DNA of 64,000 nt from Endocalyx cinctus (GCA_001600455.1 BCKC01000007.1:2854019-2918018); one strand, 5' to 3'; counted from the stretch's first letter, positions 11,202-22,384 are shown. Numbers and translations are program-made. The notes: generated by a model not told the origin, from the sequence alone.

Positions 11202-12930
11202 TTAAGCAGCCCTTGGTCGTGCCGACACGATAAACTCTCCGTGGAACATAGCAATGACCATATCATCCCATTTCATGTCCGCGTCCGTCGTGTTAGTGGC
11301 AAAGTCGTAGCGACGGATAAAGTACGCCATCATGAGGTAGAGCTCCATATACGCCAAGTTGATACCGATGCAGCTGCGCGTTCCCTTGCTGAACGGTACG
11401 AAGAAGTGGTTCATGACCTTCTGCTGCTCCTCCTCCTCTTTCGTAGGGTTTTCGCGCGTCATCCACCTCTCGGGAATAAACTGGTGCGGTGACGGGAAGA
11501 GGTCTGGGTTGAAGTGCACCTGGTAGATCGACATGCCTACGCGCGTGCCGGCCGGCAAGAATCGGCCGTCGGGCAGGGTGACGCCTCCGGAAGGAACGAG
11601 GCGAGGCGTTCGACTGGCGGCTGCGCTGGCGTACCGGAGACTTTCCTTGATCACGGCGGATAGGTAAGGTAGACGCTCGAGGGTGGTGTAAGGGACGACG
11701 TCTCTCGGCCCCGGTAAGACCGTCTTGAGCTCGGCTAGGAGGCGGGATTGGATCTCCGGGCTGCGCAAAATCTGGTACAGACCCGTCATGGCCGTGATGC
11801 CCGTCGTGTCGTTTCCGGCTGAAATCAGGGTGAGAATCTCGTCGCGTAATCCCTCTTCGTTGGGCGGTATCCATCCTTTTTCTGCGTTGGGGGTAATAAG
11901 TCGCTCCATGACCGTTGGGAAATCGGGCTTGCTACCGCCCTCAAATGCTGTGACGAAACCTTCGACACGCGCGCGAGTAAACTATGATGGGGACGAGAAA
12001 AAAGATATTAGCAATGGCTCTGCTTTAGGTTTGCGTGGTGCTGCAGGGAAACTTACTTTATCGAGCTCGGTTCCCATAGCGATCGTCTTGGATATGCGAC
12101 GGCCTAGCCATAGGGGTATATTCTCGGAGAATGTGCGGACTATGGGGAAAGCCTTGATGACGTGTAGGTTGTGCAAGTAAGCACGGAAAACCTGAACCGG
12201 ACCGCTCATGAAGTTCTCGTCGTGAAGGGCTCCCATACTGCGTCCCAGGGCGAACTGAGAAATCATGTCCATGGATAAACTCTTGACGGCCCACTCGACG
12301 CGGATATCGCGGCCTGCCTGGTACATCTCGTCGAAACGGCTGCACGCCAATTCTACCTTTTCCATCATCATAGATTCAAGTTTGAGGATGGACTGGCGCG
12401 AGAAGAGAGACTCGAGCGGGGCCCGACGCTGCTTGTGCCGGATCGGATCCGTCTCCGCCACGGTCGACGTGGGCGCACCGAGAACCTTGTGCATGGAGGG
12501 ATCCTTGAAAAACCGCGTGTTAAGCGAGTACAAGGTGTGGTAGAAAGCTGGGTCGTAGACGTGGATCTCGTTAGGCCCCATACGGATCGCCGAGCCGTAC
12601 TTGGGGTCACGATGCATCTTCTCCAGACGGAACAGGGTTTGACCCTGCTTCCCCGGGCCGCTTCCAATGTTGTACCATGCTTCCCAGCTTTAACATGAAT
12701 AAATGCGATTAGTCTATGCGTCTGAATACACTGCATTGAGAGAGAGAGAGAAAAGGGAGATTCGGCTCTTACTATTCTGTAACAGCGGCCCATTTGGGGC
12801 CGGGAAAGACGGAAAGCGGACTAAAGTAAATAAGATATATAGCGCGAACGGCGTGATAGAGAGCGAAAATTACGGCGGCGGCGACCAAAGGAGGCCAGAT
12901 GCCGAAACCTGCGATAAGCGAAATTTCCAT
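11202..12930 (-). CDS. Cytochrome P450 (YanH-type tailoring candidate)
   Basis: Minus-strand exons 12930-12773, 12687-12057 and 11981-11202 give 522 residues. The chosen ATG precedes a hydrophobic anchor ([19 protein letters not shown]) and the FPGPKWA hinge; upstream in-frame ATGs would add an uncharged-anchor-free leader. The I-helix reads SAGNDTTG, the K-helix KESLRYA with ExxR, the PERW meander is present, and the heme loop [10 protein letters not shown] is canonical. The overall look is like trichothecene/meroterpenoid tailoring P450s. It is divergent from the acyltransferase gene and shares its promoter palindromes. In yanuthone D biosynthesis a P450 (YanH) hydroxylates the scaffold and YanI acylates that hydroxyl; this divergent pair fits that hydroxylase-acyltransferase couple. 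That assignment is by context. Confidence 0.88.
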
Positions 12931-13074
12931 GGTGGGACGGGTCGTATCACGAAAATGGAATATGCCGTGTGGATTGCTTGGTAAGTTCATGATCGTGAGG
13001 CTTGCCTTGGGAAGTGTAGTTATATTCTGCGTTCGCAGGATTTCGAGCTTGATGCATCGTACGACTTGTCTTCC

Positions 13075-13091
13075 CGGCCGAGAAGGCCGAG
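13075..13091. promoter_or_regulatory. Tandem cluster motif in a divergent promoter
   Basis: CGGCCGA at 13075-13081 and GGCCGAG at 13085-13091. On the minus strand this reads as two TTCTCGGCC repeats, like the tandem at 3616-3637. It lies in the 297-bp region between the P450 (start 12930) and the acyltransferase (start 13228). Confidence 0.5.
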
Positions 13092-13227
13092 AAGTGCGGA
13101 TTGCCAATGCTGACCGGGGTTGGTATAATTTTAGCTCATCCGGGTGAACTTTCAGCTGCCGTATGTTTACCTCGTTTTTAATTGTCAGACCTAGCACTCT
13201 TGTTTTCTTCAATGAATTGTTCCACTC

Positions 13228-14832
13228 ATGGCTTTTTCGTTACAGAGGACATCTATCGACATGGATTCATACCAGCAAGTCTCATCGCAGCAGCTGGCTG
13301 TTTCGGCCCCACCGATGAGCAACATTCGGGACCAGCTTTCCTCTATGCATATACCGCTGACTTTAGAGAACTATCAATTTTCTCACTTCATACGTGAAGC
13401 TCAAGATGTCGTCGGAGTGCTTGGACCTCTCAATGCATCTCAATTCCTTCTCATTTCCATACTCATGACTCCGGTCATTCTCGTCTGGGCACCCAAGTCC
13501 ATCATCCGCCGGGCTCTATACCCAATCCAGCTCTTCTGCTTGGCAGCTACATTAGTGGCTCCGCTACCACCAGACCAGTCCCAGGCCGACCTATACAACT
13601 TAGGTCTCCAGATCGGCACTCTTGGCGCGCGTATTCTCGATCGCATCTACATGCACAACCCCGAGGACTCCTTTCGACGGGTCGGCATCGACGATGGAGG
13701 GCCTGAACAAGGACCCGCTTCGTATGGCGCCGCAGGTAAATTCCGCTGGGCTGTCGAGTTGATCTTGTCAGCCAGAGGCATCGGGTGGAATTGGCAGGTC
13801 GGCGGCGTGCCTCGGCCCAAGTCGCCTTACACCCGGTGGTCCTTCGTCCGAAGTCGGGTGCGCACCACGCTTCTGACCTTTACTCTTATCCACGCCGTGA
13901 CTTTGCTGGCTTCCTATATCATCGAAGCAGCGGATGACAATTCCTTGTGGCGTCATCCTTTTTTCTTGCGCTTCTTTATCACGACTGGGTGGCTTACCGT
14001 CATTTACGGTCACCTTACCCTCCCCGAAAACCTCGTCGCTATATTCTTCGTCGCGACGGGGATTGGGGGACGCTTTTCTAACCCAAAACAGTGGCCGCCA
14101 ATGTTTGGTGACATAAGTGAATCGTATAGCATACGACGTTGTTGGGGGTATGTTCTCTTGTTCTCCCTGTTACCCTAACATTTACCATCTCCAAGCTAAC
14201 GCTAACGGTGTTTTTTTTTTTTTTTCTTATAGCAAATTTTGGCATGCATCGCTGAGACGGGTAAGTACATCATTGACCCTTGTCCATTATTTACACTGAG
14301 ACTTCTAATGTGAACATCCTATCTTACGTTTTAACTACAGTCTACCAGTGCACTAGGCCAATGGCTCCTTGGGCCGTGGCGACCAAAGTCGCTTGTGGGG
14401 AGACTGAGCAGGCGATACGGTATCCTGTTCCTGTCGTTTGTGGTGTCGGGCGCCATCCACGCCTTCGGCTCGTACATAGTGACGCGCGACAGCCCGCAAG
14501 GCGTCTCCGACGGCGGAGCCACCGTTTATTTCCTAGCTCAGCCCGCCGCAGTTATGATCGAGGATGCTCTGTCGTCCGCCATAGGCATCGCTGATGACGG
14601 GAAGCCATCCGGCTTCAGACGAGTCGTAGGATACGCGTACGTGAGTTTGTTTTGGCTCTGGTGCTTCCCGACCCTGAAGGTCATTCCTCTTGCCCAGGCT
14701 CATGGGATCCAAGGCGATGGTAAGAACAGTCCGATGATAGCGGCGGTTCGAGCCTGTCTTGAACTGTCTGAGGCTCTGCCTTTTAACCCTGCTATGTCCG
14801 CCTGGAATTATGGGGTTTCTATGTTAAGTTAA
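13228..14832 (+). CDS. Membrane-bound O-acyltransferase, wax-synthase-like (YanI-type)
   Basis: Exons 13228-14147, 14233-14260 (only 28 bp) and 14341-14832 give 479 residues; a second ATG at 13264 would give 467. Several membrane segments are visible (for example [19 protein letters not shown] and [18 protein letters not shown]). The tiny second exon completes the motif [11 protein letters not shown], the hallmark of fungal MBOAT/wax-synthase-like acyltransferases, and the putative catalytic His lies in [10 protein letters not shown]. The family transfers an acyl group to a hydroxyl at a membrane. As I recall, YanI adds mevalonic acid to 22-deacetylyanuthone; the acyl group used here cannot be read from sequence. 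It is divergent from a P450 with shared palindromes, which suggests paired expression. Confidence 0.85.
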
Positions 14833-15471
14833 CATAGTGTGCTGAAGGGAGCATATCCTGAAGTCGTGCGTCTCAAAACAAGGAATAGTTAGAAAAGGGA
14901 TTTCGGGTCGTATATACCAAGGGCTGCTCGTGCCTCTAGAACAGGCGAAATAACTACAATTCATTTACTATTTTTTTTTTCAGTTATTTTGGGTTGTATT
15001 CGTATGTAATAGATTCCATGCACCTGTAAAGATATGGATAGATTCATCACACTTGAAGATTACTCATACATGATAATTACATAGTTTTCTCGGGACAGAT
15101 AGTTGTATAATCATTATCCTTTCTACCTAATGCCACTGAAAATAGCCATGCGTGCGCGATGAAAAGAAAAAAAAATAAAAAAGTGAAATCTCGACTTTAG
15201 CCTCCCAGTCTTGATGAGTAAATGGAGTGATGGGTTTGAGTAAGACTTGTTGTTAACTCTGCGGTATCACTCAACTGATACGAAGGCTAGGGAGACCCCC
15301 CTTGCTCGCTAAGGCTCTACTGCCACCTGCCTGCCCGCCTGCTTGTTAGTACCTTCTAACAAGGATAACGCTAGTGCCCTGAGCTCCCTATAAGTTAGTG
15401 CGTATTAGTGGAAGACTATCACTAATATATAGCGTCTTCGTTCACTATATTGTTTATTTAGGGGCGGAAAG

Positions 15472-15485
15472 CTAACCCTAACCCT
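15472..15485. repeat. Two telomere-type CCCTAA units
   Basis: CTAACCCTAACCCT directly precedes the minisatellite. Two units can be chance. It is recorded because it sits at a repeat and assembly-gap boundary. Confidence 0.3.
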
Positions 15486-15498
15486 GAGAAAGAAACGT

Positions 15499-15790
15499 CT
15501 CAGCACTCAGCACTCAGCACTCAGCACTCAGCACTCAGCACTCAGCACTCAGCACTCAGCACTCAGCACTCAGCACTCAGCACTCAGCACTCANNNNNNN
15601 NNNNNNNNNNNNNNNNNNNNNNNNNNNNNNNNNNNNNNNNNNNNNNNNNNNNNNNNNNNNNNNNNNNNNNNNNNNNNNNNNNNNNNNNNNNNNCTCAGCA
15701 CTCAGCACTCAGCACTCAGCACTCAGCACTCAGCACTCAGCACTCAGCACTCAGCACTCAGCACTCAGCACTCAGCACTCAGCACTCAGC
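15499..15790. repeat. 7-bp minisatellite (CTCAGCA)n interrupted by assembly gap
   Basis: Near-perfect tandem copies of CTCAGCA run from 15499 to 15593 (about 13.5 copies) and resume from 15694 to 15790 (about 14 copies) around 100 Ns. The true copy number is unknown because the assembly collapses here. Confidence 0.95.
15594..15693. other. Assembly gap (100 N)
   Basis: Exactly 100 Ns inside the CTCAGCA array, a default-size placeholder. The real length is unknown. Confidence 0.99.
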
Positions 15791-15935
15791 AGAGTCTTGG
15801 TTAGCAAACGGGGGGTTCCCTTTCACCCAAATTTCTCGATTGGCATCATGTTAGCTCTCACCGGCCGACTCCATATAAAGGTATTAATAAGCAGGGGAAA
15901 ACGCGGTACAACCTCCACAGGAATCGTATTCTCTC

Positions 15936-15943
15936 TCGGCCGA
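15936..15943. promoter_or_regulatory. Cluster palindrome TCGGCCGA
   Basis: Perfect core in CTCTCGGCCGAGAATG, 182 bp before the terpene cyclase start at 16125. Confidence 0.55.
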
Positions 15944-16124
15944 GAATGCCACCTTGGCCGGCATCGTGGATAGAAGTGGGGCGTCTAAATGAATAACTAC
16001 TGCATAACCAGTGCAATTTCACGTATCTGTCTTGCTGATCAGACAGTTCAAGCATTAAACTCATTGAAACGAATTGAAACCCTTTACCTGTACCCAAGGG
16101 CTAAATACACTTACCTGATTAGTC

Positions 16125-17000
16125 ATGGAACGCTTATACGCCATGGCCCAGACGGCCATCCCAATTATCCACAGCGATGAATGGGATAGACTCCGAGATG
16201 TGGCGTTCGCCTGGGAACCCCCGAATTCCCACGTGATGCCCGTTTCCAACGCGCTGTCCGCCGCGTGCGGGCTCCTCTGGGCCGCCTCGTATGTGCTCCT
16301 CACGATACGGGCCTTCAAGGACCGATCGTACGGGATGCCCATATTCGCGACGTGCTACAACGTAACGTGGGAGGCTATCTACGCCTTCGTCTACCCGCCG
16401 GACCCCTTTAACGCCGTATTCTTCGGCCTGTGGGCCATCTCCGATATCTTTCTCTTTGTTGCCACGGCCCGTTACGGCAAGCACGAATGGGCCCACTCGC
16501 CCCTAGTCGCCGGCAACTTGCCGATCATTATGGTTCTCGGTGCCATCTCAGCCGCCTGGATGCAGCTTGCGCTGGCTAGCGAGTTTATCCCGTTCATTGG
16601 CCGCGAGATCGTCTTCTTCTCCAGCTGGCCCTTGCAAATCATCCTGGGATTAGGCAGCCTCATGCAGATGCTGTCGAGGGACAGCACTAGGGGTCAATCC
16701 ATTCACATCTGGTATGTTAATCACTATTTTCTGCGACTGCAAATTCGAGTTTCTGACCGCTAACTAACTACCTATAGGTGGACTCGAGCTGTGGGTACTC
16801 TGGCTGCATGTATTTGTTTTACGTATCGAGCGTATTACTGGCCGGAGAGATTCGGATACGCAACTAGGCCAATTGCTGTCTATATCTTTGCCACTAGTAT
16901 CTTCATCGACGTTGCATACTACTTTGCATTCGTGGCTACACGCAAGCGAGAGCAGAGTGCGGCCAAGAAGAATGGACGTATCCACGCCAAGTCAAACTGA
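16125..17000 (+). CDS. Integral membrane terpene cyclase, Pyr4/PaxB/MacJ family
   Basis: Exons 16125-16711 and 16778-17000 give 269 residues, the usual size for this family. Several hydrophobic helices are visible, such as NALSAACGLLWAASYVLLT, PLVAGNLPIIMVLGAISAA and PIAVYIFATSIFIDVAYYF. The acidic residues known to be essential in Pyr4 have counterparts: Glu83 in YNVTWEAIYAFVYP and Asp240 in SIFIDVAYY. The family folds the prenyl chain of a prenylated aromatic in the membrane and protonates either a terminal epoxide or an olefin. No squalene-epoxidase-like FMO is encoded in the window, so direct olefin protonation, as described for MacJ of macrophorin biosynthesis, is the better guess. The product would then be drimane-like. 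The cluster palindrome is 182 bp upstream. Confidence 0.9.
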
Positions 17001-17682
17001 AATCGTATTTAGATCAAATTTCATATGTACATCATGTAGTTAACTAGCTAAAAACTGGAGAAGATTAGGGGTTATAGAATTGTGGTGGTAAAAGAAACGA
17101 AGGTAGATAGACTGGCAAGGGAAGAAAATCAGAAAAAGGGTAAGACGGTGCAGAAGAAGGATGAAGTAATTATTTAGGATAGACAATTTGCCAAAATTTA
17201 AATTGCAGAAAATAAGGAAAAATTTCTTCTTGTCTATGCGAAACATCTAATTAATACTTGCACACGAAAATGGCCCTTTGTTAGTTATAGCCAAGTCAGT
17301 TAGCTTTAATGTCATACGTCCTGGGTAAATAATCACCACTTCCAAACATTTAGTGAATGATAACTCAACTGAGTCACATCATCTATTTTCTCTATGATTT
17401 ATATGCTCGCTTTGTTGTGTGAAACAAAGTGGACGTAAGCAAGACGCTTGAGAACTTATATCCCAATAAGACATTTTTTTTTCATCTAAAGCTGAACATA
17501 GTGGACAATGCTTACTCAGTGCTGAGAGATGTAACTCTTAAATTATTGAGTTTCTAATAATTTTGAGATGCGGATGATTGTTAAAAGCCGTTTACTTCTA
17601 GGACATATCTATCTAATCATAGGTTATAATTATACATAGTCAGGTTTTCCTTTTCTTTCATGCCGTACGATATCGTTTCCAA
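17001..17682. other. Intergenic between convergent genes
   Basis: AT-rich 3' spacer between the terpene cyclase and the AtuA-like gene. No gene, repeat or palindrome is seen. Confidence 0.6.
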
Positions 17683-19853
17683 TTAATTGAGAAATTTCTC
17701 AGGGACATCACACCATCTTGACCTGATCCAGTCTGCGAAACCTTTTCCGAGACTGTCCAGGCTGCTAGTAGAGCTCACACCCCGACCCAGCAAGCCGTAA
17801 ATCACAAAGTGAACGGCCAAAAGATTAGGGAACTCGACTCTCTCGATGGAGTAGCTGTCCTCGCGCCAGTCATCGCCCATGAGTTGCTTCATTCTATCCA
17901 CCGTCATCTCGGCTCTAAACCAAGAGTAGCATTCTGGGTCTTGCACAAACAGGCCTATGTTGACGTTGGATCCCTTATCACCTGAGCGTGCAAGGGCGAT
18001 GTCACCTAAAGGAACGGCCCGGGTCGGCCCGAAGTCCAACGATGCTTCTTTCTCGTTAGACTCAGCAGCGGCAACGCTAGTACTATCTTCGCTTTCAGAG
18101 CTGTACGTAGGTGGGTGTCCGGCATCAAGGGTTAAAGCCACCTCCCCATCGGCACCCAAAACCAACGCCTTTTCCTGCAAGAGGTTCTGCGGGTAGAGGG
18201 CCGGGAAGTAGGAGAGATAGGGAATAGGCATGGCGCATCGAAAGTCGGTAGACCCGTGCGCCCCGGAGACGTGCTGCATACCGTAGTCTGTGAAAACGCG
18301 AAGCAATCCTCCAATAGGCTCGGGGCTTGGTGCCTGGGTGAAGACCCGAAGGTATGTTGTGCCCGCGAGCATAGTACTGGCATTAGGGGCAGCCGTTCCG
18401 ACACTGTTAACTCAGTTAGATATATAGATTCGAGTAACGAAATGGAGTCAAAGATGTGAAAAAGAAATCATTATGGACTTGTCACTGACCACTGAAATTC
18501 AAGTGTATCAAATTTCTCAATGAGGTTAAGTTTCTGGAGGCCATGTCGGATTTGCTTCTCGTAAAATGCGTGCTTCTCTTTCACGGCATATCCACCAAGG
18601 TTGAGAAGTAGCTGAGCTTGGAAACCTCCTTTGTAGGCAACGGCTACTTTAGTTGTGGCCGGAGGTGGACCGCCCCGGACGCCACGTACTGATACGCTAT
18701 TTTAAAGTTGAAAATAATTAGCCTTCAATTGATTATAGGAATTTTTAGACTGAAAAAAGGCGCCTTACCGATTTGGACCAATCTCCTTCACCGTAACTCC
18801 GTCCAAGTATGCCTTGACATCACTGTTCAAATAGGTATTTCCCTGGATCTCGTACAATAACTGAGACTTGACCGTCGTTTCGGTCACCATGCCCGTGGTA
18901 TTCTCATGCTTGGTGATCACGCAAGAGCCGTCGCTGTCGACTTGACAAATTCCGAAGGGCAGATCAAAGAGTTGCTCGGGAGGCTGGACTTTCTCGAACC
19001 CGGCCACATTGGCACCCGTGACGTAGGCCGAGCACTCAATCAAGTGACCAGCGATGAGACTTCCGGCTAGCTGATTGTAGTCCGTGTCGGACCAGTTAAA
19101 CCAATGGCGGGCGGCGCCCATGACAGGGGCGGCATCGGCCACGCGACCGCATACAACTATGTCGGCTCCCTTACACAAGGCCTCGTAGATGCCCCGCGAA
19201 CCGAGATAGGCGTTTGCGGAGACGATCGGGTGAAGCTTCTGGTCCATGTACGCGTGAAGGTACTTGGGCTCGCGGACGTGGCTCTTATTCGAGTTGAGAT
19301 AGCGCAGCTTCTGAGCAGCGGCTCCTTCACCGCTAGCTTGGCCAAGACCGATATCCTGTCGCACTTGATCCACGATATCGTCACCCACCACGGCTGCCAC
19401 CTTGATATTATAGCCCTTTTCGCGAATGAGATCCTGGCATTTACGGGCTAGCCCGAGAGGGTTCAGGGCACCCCCATTGATAATGACCTTCACCCGCTTA
19501 GAGTTAATCGTCTCCATGCTCTGCTGCAGGCCATCCCACGCGGTCGGCTCGTAGCCAGGATGTTTCCCGGCAGCGAAAGCTTCAGCATTTTGAGACATGT
19601 TAAGCTCTAGATAAATTTGGTTACTTAATTGTCCATCAAAGTGCGGATTCTTTTCTCGTTCGCAACATAATACGTGAAGAAGTTGTAGGTACTTACCTGC
19701 TAGGTAATCGCCAGTAACGTAGTCAACGTCGCCAAGGGTCATTTGGCGTAACATCTGGTATCCCGAGTCACCCATCGAGCCGGAGCAGTTGGCGATGATG
19801 GCTGGTCTCGTGCCACGCTGGCTTTCGCCTTTGTCAGCATTATTGCTAGTCAT
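17683..19853 (-). CDS. AtuA-like protein (DUF1446 domain plus C-terminal AtuA ferredoxin-like domain)
   Basis: Minus-strand exons 19853-19697, 19606-18769, 18696-18490 and 18403-17683 give 640 residues. The N-terminal part has the AtuA opening (IIANCSGSMGDSGYQM, then DYVTGDYLAE), a glycine-rich INGGALNPLGLA segment and DIVVCGRVADAAPVMGAA. The C-terminal domain carries IALARSGDKGSNVNIGLF, a signature of the AtuA-like domain. In bacteria AtuA belongs to acyclic terpene (citronellol/geraniol) utilisation; its exact chemistry is unsettled. No biotin carboxylase partner is visible here. It is divergent from the decarboxylase gene with one palindrome midway, so it seems to be part of the cluster. 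Intron 1 (19607-19696) is 90 bp, in frame and stop-free, so retention would insert 30 residues. A role in prenyl-chain handling or detoxification is speculation. Confidence 0.85.
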
Positions 19854-20272
19854 GGTGGGTGGCAATCACAGAGCAAGCCTCCCAAATCAGTGAGTACTTG
19901 GTGGGAGAAAAATAATGTTGGCTAGATGCTATCAAATTATTTGAAATGCATAAGTGAGTGCTCTGATCAAAATTATCAATGAAAAGCGATATGTTAAGCG
20001 TTTTCTTATGTACGAAGTACTTGTTACATGCTGGGATTATGGCAGCCAAGCAGGTCTGACTGAAATCGGCCGAAAAACTTACATGGCTAATCCGAGCTCG
20101 TGTAGTAAGTACCCGCTTCCTTCGTGCACAGAGTTAAAATAAGTAACACTACAACAATAGGGTGAATCATGTACATGCTTAAGATATAATATCCTATGCT
20201 CCCTTTCTCTCGTCGTCGTTCAGGATATATCAGTTAATCATTGAATATCTTGACCATATACCCTGCAATACA
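19854..20272. other. Divergent promoter region
   Basis: 419 bp shared between the AtuA-like gene and the amidohydrolase gene. No coding content is seen; one perfect cluster palindrome lies in the middle. Confidence 0.6.
20066..20073. promoter_or_regulatory. Cluster palindrome TCGGCCGA in a divergent promoter
   Basis: Perfect core in AAATCGGCCGAAAA, 213 bp from the AtuA-like start and 200 bp from the amidohydrolase start. It is placed to serve both. Confidence 0.55.
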
Positions 20273-21293
20273 ATGGCCCGAATCGACGTTCACCATCACT
20301 TCATTCCCCAACCTTATGTTGAAGGTTTGTACCTATACATCCAAAATTCGAATATATTCATGCTAACCGATTGACTTAGCATACAACTCCTCGGGGGGTG
20401 ACCCTTCAGGTTGGGTGTTGCCCAAATGGAGCATCGAGTCGACTTTGGATCTGATGCGTGAGCATAACACGGAGACAGCCATCTTGTCACTCACTGCCCC
20501 AGGTTCGACTATTCTCCAAGGGAAAGCCGCTTCAGACCTTGCCCGGCAGGTCAATGTTTGTGCGGCTGCACTATGCGCCGACCATCCGGGTAAGCTTGGC
20601 TTCTTCGCCGCGTTACCGCCCTTGGTGAACAATCTCGATGCCGTTTTCGCTGAAGTAGCCTACTCCCTTGACGTGCTTCATGCGGACGGTGTTACCCTCT
20701 ATACTCGGTATGGGGAAGATAACCACTACTTGGGCCACCCTGACTTTCGACCGCTCTGGGATGAGCTCGATCGACGGGGTGCCGTTGTTTTCGTACATCC
20801 GACGCATCTCGTGGATACGAATCTCGTCAACTCAGCCCTCCCGCAACCCATGATTGATTACCCTCACGAAACCACACGAACTGCTGTGGACCTTATCGTA
20901 TCCGGCACGATTAAGGATCACCCCAACGTCAAAATTATTCTCTCCCACGCTGGCGGTTCCCTGCCGTACTTGGCGACCCGGGCTGCTCATTTGACGTACG
21001 ACACCAAGTTAAGTCAGAAAGACCCGGCCGAATTCTTGAAAGAAGCCAAGTCATTTTACTTCGACCTTGCTCTATCAGGCAACTCATTGACAATGGACCT
21101 TCTCCTAAAATTTGCCGAACCTGGTCATATACTCTATGGGAGCGACTTTCCGTATGCCCCGAAGAAGACAGTCGACTCGCACGTCGAAATGCTTGATCAG
21201 TATGTGATGGAGCCTGATGTAGCTTACTCAGTAAGCCGCGGGGCAGCAGAGAAGTTATTTCCCCGATTCAAGTGTGGGAGTACTGAGAAATAG
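20273..21293 (+). CDS. Amidohydrolase-2 family decarboxylase, 6-methylsalicylate decarboxylase type (YanB/PatG-like)
   Basis: Exons 20273-20324 and 20380-21293 give 321 residues. The N-terminus MARIDVHHHFIP holds the metal-binding H-x-H of the ACMSD-like amidohydrolase family. The short first exon is needed to supply it. Further ligands are plausible in VFVHPTH, LSHAGGSLPYLATR and the late YGSDFPYAP Asp. Enzymes of this group next to a 6-methylsalicylic acid synthase decarboxylate 6-MSA to m-cresol, as in the patulin and yanuthone pathways. The partner PKS is in this window, 10 kb to the right, which makes that role likely. The intron has a GCTAAC branch site and a TTAG acceptor. The promoter is shared with the AtuA-like gene. 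Confidence 0.9.
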
Positions 21294-22384
21294 GGGGCAG
21301 GGGGCGGAGTAGCGATTTGTAGAATTAGCTAAATTACAAATATAGATATCTACTGATCAACCAATCACCCAGGACTTTAGACTCGTGATACCAAACCGCA
21401 ACTGATATCGAACTCTGGTCATTCGCTACTTTGAAGGGCGTTTATGCACAATGACCTATATTGGTAAAAATAGTTGGGGGAGTAGTACTAACCACTATTA
21501 TGTAGGACTAAATAGATTGCTGGATAAAACCGGCGAGGGGAAATTTGAGTGGCGAATCTGTACTATCCCTTCAAGCACCAAAACTAGATTACATTTTACT
21601 GACGATAAAGTTGCAGCTTACAGGATGTCCTAAGAGTTTAGGCAATATAAACCAAGAAATAAAAGTAGAATAGTTAAGACGGTCTTCATAGCACAGCATT
21701 AAGTAACTATTTATCAGACCAAAGAGAGACCTGAGCGACTGAGGCATATTTACCTCGAAGCGATCAATGCTGAGGGAAATTTTGTATACGGAGGATTCTT
21801 AATTTTCTTGAAAGGTCAATAAAACTATATCCATGCCTCCGAAAATAGAAAGATAACCAGGTAAATCTATACGACAATTAATACTCGAAACTTCCTAAGT
21901 AATAAACAAGAATAAAAAATCAAATTAGACTACGTCATAACTTCTAAGAAGCTGTTTTTTTATTTATTTCTTTTTCTTACTAGCATTGGCCAAGGATATT
22001 AGAAAAGAAAAATATAATTTATATACTAGCTTGGGTCCATGAGATAGGCAGCGCCATAAGAGGTTTGGGGTGGGTGGGAGGAGTCACCCCAGAGACAGGG
22101 GTAGAGATAATGAATACGCTACACATGTATACTATGTATATTTTGCGGCCGAGTAAGTCTCAGTTTCTATTATTAGACAAACCCGAGGCTCTGGATAATC
22201 CACTGTATCATTGCAGTAATTAGGGTTGACCCAGAGGCAGACCTAAGAGACAAGTCTCCTGAAACTTTATACTAGCTACTTATGCATATTTATCTGGGTT
22301 ATTATACGGTTTTTTCTTTCTTACTTTTCCTTTACATAAATTTCTCAGTTGATTAGATTACAAGTCACTGGCATTATCGTAACA
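21294..22384. other. Intergenic, AT-rich
   Basis: No gene is seen. The short frame at 21451-21633 has no motif. The CGGCCGA motif at 22146-22152 lies near the right end. Confidence 0.6.
22146..22152. promoter_or_regulatory. Cluster motif CGGCCGA
   Basis: GCGGCCGAG, one base short of the full palindrome, 233 bp before the P450 start at 22385. Confidence 0.4.

Larger units (their letters stand above)
15290..15821. mobile_element. Possible non-autonomous element bounded by imperfect inverted repeats
   Basis: The left end (15290-15323) contains GGGAGACCCCCC then GCTAAGG. The reverse complement of the right end (about 15787-15821) contains GGGAACCCCCC then GCTAACC. The pairing is imperfect but extends over about 25 bases. 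No target duplication was identified. The interior is the minisatellite and gap. A true element cannot be separated from chance GC-tract similarity without other copies. Confidence 0.3.
14833..16124. other. Intergenic region with minisatellite and assembly gap
   Basis: No gene is seen. It contains an inverted-repeat-bounded segment (about 15290-15821) that holds a 7-bp minisatellite and a 100-N gap, and the cluster palindrome at 15936-15943 near the terpene cyclase start. Confidence 0.6.
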
